64,000 bases of DNA from Bacteroidales bacterium (lineage in GTDB: Bacteria > Bacteroidota > Bacteroidia > Bacteroidales > P3): assembly GCA_009785425.1 (NCBI GenBank), contig WQWI01000001.1:62001-126000 (forward strand), given 5' to 3'. The first letter of the stretch is position 1. The number at the start of each line of letters is the position of its first letter. Both the position numbers and the translations under genes were made by a program. A model generated the notes under the pieces. The model had not been told where the DNA came from and did no database searches. It saw only the letters and a list, made by a program, of their open reading frames with translations. Positions 61,401 through 64,000 of this stretch are shown here, piece after piece.

Positions 61401-64000
61401 GGATCTGGTGTAGTACCCATGTATGTTTCTTGTATTCTTGTTGACGTGAAACCTGAGCCAAGTGCCGGCAAGCTAAATCCAAAACTTTGGTGCAATGCAG
61501 CAAAATCTTCAGTTGTCGGTACTCTCCACGGTGCCGGGCATAGTACATCTGCGAATCTCATTACCATACACCATGTGAAGAAGTGCCCGCTAAAGTTAGG
61601 ATTATCTATTGAGCTTCTGCAGTCTGCGTTGAAGCCGGGTGGGTCAGTTCCACCGTCAAATGCAGTATCTCTGAGTTCACAACCCGGAGCTCTTACGGCA
61701 TCCGACCAAAGTTGTTCACCAACCTGCCACGTTTGGTTTGTAGCAAAATAAGGCGTACCAAGTTCAAACGGAAGTGGAGTATTGTTACAACCCGGACATG
61801 GTAGGAGAGCTACGTTGATGCTTCCTGTTACTCTTGCTGTGTCGCAAGTAGCTGCATGGTCTGTTGTAAAGATTTCGAAAATGAAGCTTCCTGCTTGAGT
61901 AGGTGTACCGCTGATGGTTATGGTTGCAGCATCAAAAGCAAGTCCTGTCGGAGCAGAAGCAAGTAGTGTAGTATCGGTAGCATCAGCACTTACGCTGTAC
62001 CAGCGGATGCCAAGGGCTGCAGCTGTGGCTGAACCCAAAGTTCCGGCAACGAAATCAAACGTAATCGGAAGTATGTCTTGACCACTGCAAACAAACTGGT
62101 CTGCTGTGCCTGAATCGCTAACGAGGTGGAGTATATCGCAGTCGTAGTCGCGAACACAGCGGAGTACACGTCCAAGACTTTTCAAACGTAGATTGTTCAT
62201 AGCTAAACTGTTAAGATTGATGCTTCCTGGTAGGTTTAGAGCTAATGCGTGTGCATGCTCGTCACTATATGTTACTGATGTCCAGTATCTTGTAGCGTCT
62301 TCATTTAGGTTTGCAGATGATCCCGTCCATCGGGTTCCACCCCAAATTCCTCCTGTTTGAGGAGCGTTAGCATTGCCTAAATTGCCAACATACAAATCAC
62401 TTACTTCTTGAGCTGATATGCGATTTTGTCCTGTACCACCCATGTTCATATCCAAATCAACAAAATCCAATTCTGTCGGCACCCGCCAAGGATAGGGGCA
62501 AAGCTGATCAGCAAAACGCATCACAGCACACCAAGAGAAGAAGTCTCCTGTAACGCTTGTGGAGCGATTATTGAAACTGGCCAATGTTTGACGACAATCC
62601 GCATTGAAGTTGCCTGCTGTTCCGCCATCAAATTCATCATTATCGGTATCATTACCTTTTGCGCAAGCTGTGGCAAACACAGCACCCGACCAAACCTGTG
62701 GAGGTCTGTTACCGGTGCCCGGAATGAAAGTTGTTCCGGTTTCAATGTCCGTATTGGCAACAGTACCCCAAGAGATAGTTCCAAGGGTATCGCCCCAGCC
62801 CGGTGTGTTTAGGTTACAACCACGCATGCCCACCATAATAGTTCCCGTATCGGAAACAGGTGTACACAGGAGGTTTCCAACGGTTGTTATGATGTAGGTA
62901 TAAATGCCTACTGTTGTAGGAGTACCCGAAATCGTAAGCGTTGGCATCGCAAATGAAACCGTAATCCCCTCAGGTGGGGTGTCAGCATCTGCTGTACCTG
63001 TCCAAGCTATCGTTACCGAATCGGCAGAGCCACCAAGCGTATAAACGATATTCACAAGAGTGGAATCTACACCAACATTTTGGAAGTCTGTGCCTACCGC
63101 ACTTGTAAGTTCAAGTGTGTGAGGCGGAACAATGGTAACGATATAACTGCCCTGCGTTCCCCAACAGCCTTCTGCAGAGCGTACACGGTAGAAATAGGTT
63201 CCGTCAGCGGTTACGGTATCTAATATAGATGGTCTTGCTGTGCTTGTTCCTTCGTTTGTTGTTCCTTGCCAGAAAATTGTGTCGCCTGTTGCGAGTGTCG
63301 CCGAAGCCGTCAAAATAGTAAATCCGCATTCAGGAGTTGCGTTGACGGTTACAGCTTGAGGTAGCGCATGAACGGTAACGGTGATCATGTTTGAAGCCGT
63401 ATCGCCACAAGCATTCAAGTGCATTCTTCGGAAATGTGTTGTCGTTGTTAGCGCTCCTGCTTGGAAAGTCGGACTGTTGGCAGATGAGATGTTATTCCAA
63501 ATTATAGTGTCGGTCGACATTTGCCATTGGTAAACATCCACTGCAGGATTTCCGCCGGTTGCAGAAGTTACGTTTGTAAATTCAGCAGGAGTATCTCCGT
63601 GGCAAATGCTCTGATTTGCACCGATAACTCCAGGCGTAACAGTAGCAAGAACGGTGACTACAATCACGTTCGAAGACACTACTCCACAGTCACTAACAAA
63701 ATTTCTTCTGAACTGCGTTGTTTGCGTCAACGCCCCTGCTTGTAAAGTTGCAGAGTCTGCGCCTGTAATATCAGTGAATGTCGCTCCTGCATCTATAGAT
63801 AGTTGCCACTGATAAGTAGCCCCTGCTGCGCCACCACCACCGGAAACTACCGAAGTAAACGCCACCGGAATAGAGTCTCGACAAATTGTTTGGTCAGTTC
63901 CGATTTCACCTGCGATAAGCGTATCGAAGACAGTGACTGTGATTACGTTGGAAGACACTGTTCCGCAGCTACTAACAAAATTTCTTCTGAACTGCGTTGT
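46481..64000 (-). CDS. giant multidomain surface protein with 14 FISUMP domains (5' end missing)
   Basis: The reading frame is open for 5839 codons from the right edge to a TAA at 46481; the ORF-track GTG start at 63958 is internal. The visible N-terminal part has Ig/PKD-like units (YQWQ.STD...FRR....CG....SN.ITVTV). Then come 14 FISUMP domains, each with WSGAVFATAC or WSDAVR..(A)C, (F)NADCR, SWCAVMRFAD, LCPYPWRVPT and LRCVR, joined by Ig-like linkers (PITFELDTTTLG..., DTICSPF.GD..ISP.F). Six cysteines per domain are nearly invariant, suggesting disulfides and export. No signal peptide is visible (edge) and no T9SS sorting tail: the protein ends in a FISUMP domain. Function unknown; adhesion or surface display is the likeliest role. 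Confidence 0.88.
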   Translation of the reverse strand, partial: TTQFRRNFVSSCGTVSSNVITVTVFDTLIAGEIGTDQTICRDSIPVAFTSVVSGGGGAAGATYQWQLSIDAGATFTDITGADSATLQAGALTQTTQFRRNFVSDCGVVSSNVIVVTVLATVTPGVIGANQSICHGDTPAEFTNVTSATGGNPAVDVYQWQMSTDTIIWNNISSANSPTFQAGALTTTTHFRRMHLNACGDTASNMITVTVHALPQAVTVNATPECGFTILTASATLATGDTIFWQGTTNEGTSTARPSILDTVTADGTYFYRVRSAEGCWGTQGSYIVTIVPPHTLELTSAVGTDFQNVGVDSTLVNIVYTLGGSADSVTIAWTGTADADTPPEGITVSFAMPTLTISGTPTTVGIYTYIITTVGNLLCTPVSDTGTIMVGMRGCNLNTPGWGDTLGTISWGTVANTDIETGTTFIPGTGNRPPQVWSGAVFATACAKGNDTDNDEFDGGTAGNFNADCRQTLASFNNRSTSVTGDFFSWCAVMRFADQLCPYPWRVPTELDFVDLDMNMGGTGQNRISAQEVSDLYVGNLGNANAPQTGGIWGGTRWTGSSANLNEDATRYWTSVTYSDEHAHALALNLPGSINLNSLAMNNLRLKSLGRVLRCVRDYDCDILHLVSDSGTADQFVCSGQDILPITFDFVAGTLGSATAAALGIRWYSVSADATDTTLLASAPTGLAFDAATITISGTPTQAGSFIFEIFTTDHAATCDTARVTGSINVALLPCPGCNNTPLPFELGTPYFATNQTWQVGEQLWSDAVRAPGCELRDTAFDGGTDPPGFNADCRSSIDNPNFSGHFFTWCMVMRFADVLCPAPWRVPTTEDFAALHQSFGFSLPALGSGFTSTRIQETYMGTTPDPNGGIWGGARFSGHATNQTAMGSNYWSSTNINQAQARLLHFAENHGGATLVVFPQLNGPKSMGFPLRCIRSTEDPITCDTIQLTSHDTTANQTLCGTFTIVDIVYDAEGITSAGISWFVVAGDDTTQVAPPAGITFAITPTELTISGTFTDTTSAVFIYQVHAMTDTSCLTASGRIARLTVEECDILALNCNLDTPGWGDTLGTISWGTIGNTDIETGTSLVRGTGGRPTQVWSGAVFATACQKTTFDGGTTGDFNADCRSAHTGLTGDFFSWCAVMRFGDSLCPYPWRVPTTEDFAILHQNLGFTLGDMVEHGNAEHYMPATGTGSSPEVGGIWGGARFTGISSQPTSDNSWYWSSTEMTAVNAHRLLFNATNVWPTAWNNKSAGLALRCIRKYDCDILNLTSAAGTTNQFVCNDQDIVPITFELDTTTLGAATALGIRWFSVDGTDTTSIAMPTGFDFDAATFTISGSTTEVGHFIFEVFTTDPAATCDTVSVRGTINVALLPCPNCNNALPGWGADGLGTISWGSVSNTVIDSGATMVEGFGGRPTQIWSGAVFATACAKGNDTNNNEFDSSSAGGFNADCRQTLFSFTDRSTSPTGDLFSWCAVMRFADVLCPDGWRVPTLEDFEILHFNLGYTTISGVTPIPLIADTYFGTTGTSTAPEVGGIWGGVRFTGSTVILENESTRYWSSTVSRTLATFAYTVLLSPNSVWVGSHFSKGPGFVLRCVRDYECDMLYFTVDSATANQTVGSGQIIAPVTVDFAPGTLGTATTTNIRWQRIDTLANSDLDTVDVAMPTGLNYNGTTHTLSGATAIPGRYIFEIFTTNHDTACNEATIRGTLTVTTIPTTNCNSSTPGWGNSFGTITWGDINNTNIEAGTSMVEGTGGRPTQIWSGAVFAEACDKGNDNTIANDAFNAGTLGNLNADCRRSLGSFNDRSTSQTGDFFSWCAVMRFADSLCPYPWRVPTTEDFAILHQNLGYTLPAPGTLVPFIAYTYTGTAGTTAAPEIDGTWGGARWTGHAGNLATTYSFYWSSTEVSGTHARGLTFYANRVLPQGDQVKPHGFALRCVRMYDCDIIHFTVDSATANQTVGSGQIIAPIAVELDTNTTGSATGLGIRWFSSTDTTTVISAPTGITFLNDTIRGSTTVSGSFIFEIFTTGHTVECGEATIRGTLTVTTVPMTNCNSDIPGWGAGPLGASFATTQTWTVGTQLWSDAVVATACEDRTTEFDGGAADWATPLNSNFNADCRNSVNNPNFSGHYFSWCAVMRFANELCPYPWRVPSTQDFVNLDIALGGDGTTRIGPAYVDDVAWYIGTTFGANGGLWGGSRFTGSSVLQDVESTFYWSSTEDDPALARALTLHEFLVGPHGSHEKAIGHALRCVRNATDDTIPCTNLPLTSHDTTTNQMLCGTLTITDIVYNATGITSAGISWFIVAGGDTTQIAPPAGITFAITPTELTISGTFTDSSSAVFIYQIHAMTDTSCLTASGTITVFDAVTPGVIGSAEGTILDICHGDIPAEFTNVTSATGGNPAVDAYQWQISTDSVAWSDIPLANDPTFQPGALTDTTWFRRMRLSDCGDTASNVITVNVNSLPPMPTAESVTGNSDCSGTNPNGIIVIADAGTGIQYSIDGINFDSIRTFTNVPTGLQTMFLRSPAGCISSDTVTVPGISGAPVLTGTMTVTPNDTICNPFGTGNIVITSSFTNLGASPTIQWSIVGTGDILGATDTVLTLTGSDIPTVTTTYRITVTNNETGCTDYFDQIITVINDAVITTQPTGDTICIGDTAVVLSVTVTSSTPAHTYQWQYSDDRITFNNIGGATLSSHTVPNSAASDLWYRVVISRPNAVCPPMYSDTVSVVVLTVPTIADVTDSVRCSEGTVVLSAITSPAGLQVRWFDVETGGTPVGTTVSGANWTTPNITDTTTFWAEAYNGFCVSVARSAVVAAVIPSHNITVQGGDTNQGLCQGAPIDPIRFYFSGEATGATITWTGPSGTTSAPEGLDATADSIVGTVALTAAPGVYDFTITTTPTDGVCSPAILTGSITIHALPQTVTVDATPECGFTILTASATLATGDTIFWQGTTSNGTSITRPSSLDTVTADGTYFYRVRSAEGCWGTQDSSIVTIVQPHTLELTGAVDTNFQNVGVDSTIVDIVYTLGGSADSVTIAWTGTADADTPPEGITVSFVMPTLTISGTPTTIGVYTYIITTVGNLLCTPASDTGTIMVGMRGCNNDPLPIVLDTAFFVTPQEWTVGPQTWSDAVRVPACQVRADNFDGGVAANFNADCRNATNGFQGTYFSWCMVMRFADVLCPSPWRVPDSADFARLHLSLGFSTIPAVNNSVFHNIDTASSTWNYTAYNAVNAPNSPWGGARWTAHTAILDYHSSAYWSASEFDPAQALALAFTASSVQPHATGPKNFGAALRCVRPSDCDAINIISEAGTLHQAVCNGDSILSVIFELDTTTLGTATTLAVHWWRVSLDGTDTVAMANPPVGITVDLVAGTITGATIEWGHFIYEILTADPTIGSGCDTTRVSGTIIVSSLSCPNCNSYVPGWGPDGLGIVTWGNTTNRNIEAGIVTIDGTGGRPTQVWSAAVFATACAKGNAVDLNPDPYFDGGVFGSFSADCRQSLHSYQQGRGAGITGDFFSWCAVVRYGDKLCPYPWRVPSRLDFEILHQNFGHPMPPAEGQLVAINPTGTYIGTAGTTALPQIGGLWQGARWTGRGDTTIISSTSTYWSSSFRTAQIGTQSHRLSFNIGNIWVNGGSRRDIGHAVRCVREYECDIIDFTVDSATANQTVGSGQIIAPVSVAFDLRTSGTATTTAIRWQRIDTIPGVGDAFTLDTIDVAMPTGLNYNGATHTLSGATTLAGRYIFEIFTTNHDTACNEATVRGTLTVTSVMMTGCNNVTPGWGDTLLGASFATSQTWLIPSVSNGAASQEWSDVVVAVACAERETFGGGAVGNFNADCRNSDGNTNFAGDYFSWCAVMRFADSLCPAPWRVPTREDFAQLHLNLGWTTVPGINVGVSLGITSAPDTWTYIADDAADSPNSRWGGARFTGFAGSPEVQDSRYWSFSENSDANAFFLYYTWSTVWPAFNNVKSVGMALRCVRDTVLPPGLVGDMSVTPSDTICTPSPTDTIVISPTFTGIGTSPIFQWSIAGGADLVGDTLQNLTITPIPDTTTTYRITVTNPETGLTAYFDQTISIFPAHTLVLTSAVATVSQSVAVDETISTIVYQLGGSATEATVTWIGTAYDTLPPAGITVTHRNDSIIFTGAPTQVGIYTYVITTVANTCPSVSDTGTIVVGMRGCNFDTPGWVRGNYTDLGLITWGNNSNTEIEVGATIIEGTGDRPDQVWSRTVFASSCNKGGTGNGSGFNSGVDGDFNADCRQSIPSVRNRNTSEMGDFFSWCAVMRFADTLCPYPWRVPTSEDFRQLHLNLGYPTLPAPNASVSLIANTYMGSAGSATYPQFAGDWRGARYTGHVQNLTGANSYYWSSTEASATEAYNLYFTASNVWPERIGTKGNGFAVRCVRNILVDTITTPELIGDINVYPGDTICSPFMGDSVVISPKFVGLGDNPTFVWSIVGDGATISTSQNLTLQGNDIPTVTTTYRITVTNTTSGLSAQFDQTITVLQEHTITRLSALATENQSVAVGVPITLIVYRLGGSATGATVTWTGTAHADTVPAGITVTHQNDSILIQGTPTMQGFYTYTITTLANHCSSASLTETIRVGMRGCNLNPPQFGDSLGIITWGNTSNANIEDEITTIAGTGGRPGQVWSGAVFATVCAKGNEWNANEFNGGTNGNFNADCRQSRHTYLQGRDSGITGDLFSWCAVMRFADVLCPGDWRVPTMADFVILHQNLGFNLPNVGWGVAHNNNYAYMPTAGTTVSPQVGGKWGGARFVGFSHNPGMSTSPYWSSTEINPNTARFLDFNGSTVWPQNSREKYVGFALRCVRGERAVMPPELIEMIVSPSDTICKGYAGPITIEAVLEEEGANPILQWSIVGDPAVIATTPILTLAGADVPTVTTTYRLSVHNQETNLTSYFEVTITVIEQMLTRTAGPAFQDVALNAPITDVVYTFGGVADSVMITWIGTADSLTPPDGIMVSDLTTSPITISGTSPAQFGIYTFVITTIGDACEPASDTVNIIVGMQGCNGNPLGFELGTPYFATTQTWTIPGTDDRPNQVWSDAVRTTECDNRTTFDGGTTDDFNADCRNVPGGNTFDGNFFSWCMVMRFSEQLCPYPWRVPTDEDFTNLHQNLGYTLPTPGATGSFGNNSYMGGGSEHNRGGTWGGARFTGSADHAENAHSHYWSSTGIDATNARALHFNPGQVTPQGSELKSEGFALRCVRHTVLPPRLVGYKTVDPYGDTICFPFTGGLIISPTFTHYGVNPDIQWGIVTGSTITDIAGATSKVLTLPQAPDTTTTYRITITNMQTGLTSYFNQAITVVSQTLTRTSAVGTINQSVAVDAAITNIVYAFGGVADSVRITWTGTADSTTPPDGITVSSFTTTPVTISGTPTEIGIFTYTITTVGDLCDPVSDTGTIVVGMRGCNFNTPNWGDSLGTITWGNVLNTNIESGTTTVLGTNSRPSQTWSGAVFATACAKGDATENDQFNGGVSNNLNADCRQTLFSVTNRSTSRTGDFFSWCAVMRFRDQFCPYPWRVPTTEDFAILHENLGLSLPAAQGAHVPLTPNTYIGTVGSAAAPQIGGAWHGARFTARVDNLTAAGSYYWSSTEVSGINARCLNFGGHNVWAERSNSKYFGFALRCVRDTAAPLLSCSNATPAFGAGMGAVSWGTIGNTNIEIGTSTVPGTGDRPAQTWSGHVFASNCQKPTFYGGSTGDYRADCRQAYTNLTGNHFSWCAVMRFASQLCPYPWRVPTTDDFAILHQNLGYTLPAIGNSTSHNNSGAFMPTVGSTANPQIGGIWGGARYTGYAGALASTETRYWSSTLHSASRAHFLRIHQAQVWPQDYYGKYNGFALRCVRNP
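46484..62828 (-). repeat. array of 14 FISUMP domain repeats in the giant gene
   Basis: Approximate domain spans, N- to C-terminal: 62145-62828, 61190-61793, 60220-60840, 59210-59882, 58195-58862, 57258-57870, 54145-54740, 53095-53790, 52090-52735, 50845-51520, 49565-50240, 48380-48988, 47120-47795, 46484-47112. Two subtypes are seen: nine with WGN..N..IE...WSGAVFATAC and five with FAT.QTW...WSDAVR/VV (domains 2, 6, 7, 9, 12). Linkers of two kinds fall in blocks: (D/E)CDI...-type between domains 1-6, a different DTIC...QWSI type between domains 9-13. Confidence 0.85.
54724..55284 (-). repeat. internal duplicated segment of the giant gene, copy 1
   Basis: About 560 bp nearly identical to 62812-63372, encoding the TPECGFTILTASATLATGDT, FYRVRSAEGCWGTQ and DSVTIAWTGTADADTPPEGI domains. 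The copies are offset by 8088 bp, a multiple of three. Confidence 0.85.
62812..63372 (-). repeat. internal duplicated segment of the giant gene, copy 2
   Basis: Partner of 54724-55284. Only scattered substitutions are seen over the whole length, far fewer than between the FISUMP domains. Confidence 0.85.

Noticed and set aside
46547-63745. Many ORFs of 60-180 aa on the plus strand opposite the giant gene
   Set aside because: They repeat at each FISUMP domain in the same relative position, so they are frame shadows of a conserved coding sequence.
46481-64000. CRISPR array, suggested by regular repetition
   Set aside because: The repeats are coding, about 600-1000 bp apart and divergent; no short identical repeats with spacers are seen anywhere in the window.
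1-64000. Insertion sequences, integrase, prophage or a transposase for the palindromes
   Set aside because: No DDE, Y1/RAYT or serine/tyrosine recombinase protein was recognised in any frame.

Overview
The window looks like a chromosome segment from an anaerobic member of the Bacteroidota, probably Bacteroidales-like. Four features point there. Most transcription starts carry the TAnnTTTG -7 element of the Bacteroidota primary sigma factor. Several secreted proteins end in type IX secretion (T9SS) C-terminal sorting domains. FISUMP (Fibrobacter succinogenes major paralogous) domains are abundant. The housekeeping set (DUF4301, short XseA, LptD-like OstA protein, SPOR-tailed amidase) fits the phylum. 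HydG and HydF imply an [FeFe]-hydrogenase and a fermentative, hydrogen-metabolising life. No tRNA, CRISPR array, prophage or complete transposon was seen.

Layout. 1-2.1 kb: the 5' part of hydG and an anchored NHL propeller protein, minus strand. 2.2-8.2 kb: mfd and a clpB lacking the N domain. 8.2-11.1 kb: a two-gene cassette of unknown function, a T9SS leucine-rich-repeat protein and a ParE/RelE-type toxin-antitoxin pair that runs into rsmI. 11.8-15 kb: dnaG and a YhcG-type nuclease, minus. 15-19.2 kb: a FISUMP lipoprotein, ridA and lptD, minus. 19.3-22.6 kb: amidase, MCE protein and hydF in one plus-strand operon, meeting the RNase P RNA gene on the minus strand. 23-32.2 kb: a GH13 alpha-amylase family protein and two large surface proteins, all T9SS cargo. 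32.4-37.1 kb: xseA-xseB, lnt and a DUF4301 gene. 37.1-39.4 kb: two tandem propeller lipoproteins. 39.6-46 kb: an orphan antitoxin with a vapC stump, ldcA, an acyltransferase, a RhuM-like protein, an SLC13 transporter and ffh. 46.5-64 kb: one giant minus-strand gene, still open at the right edge, with at least 5839 codons and 14 FISUMP domains.

The most striking feature is a population of small palindromic repeats. One family has GTAGGGGC...GCCCCTAC arms around cores that differ between copies, yet four of the six full-length copies read stay perfectly or nearly palindromic. Others have TCATTCCCGC/CGCAATGACG-type arms, and larger composite elements carry a hairpin between conserved arms. They lie between genes, but several lie inside essential or housekeeping genes as apparent in-frame insertions (mfd three times, hydF twice, dnaG, ldcA). 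Others supply the stop codons of neighbouring genes (ldcA, the acyltransferase, hydF, ffh). They resemble the Rickettsia palindromic elements in behaviour, but not visibly in sequence. No transposase for them is in the window.

The genes mostly serve DNA repair and replication, envelope biogenesis (LptD, amidase, MCE, Lnt, LdcA, acyltransferase), hydrogenase maturation and a rich cell surface. Start codons were often moved inward from the ORF track because the promoter or signal peptide demanded it.
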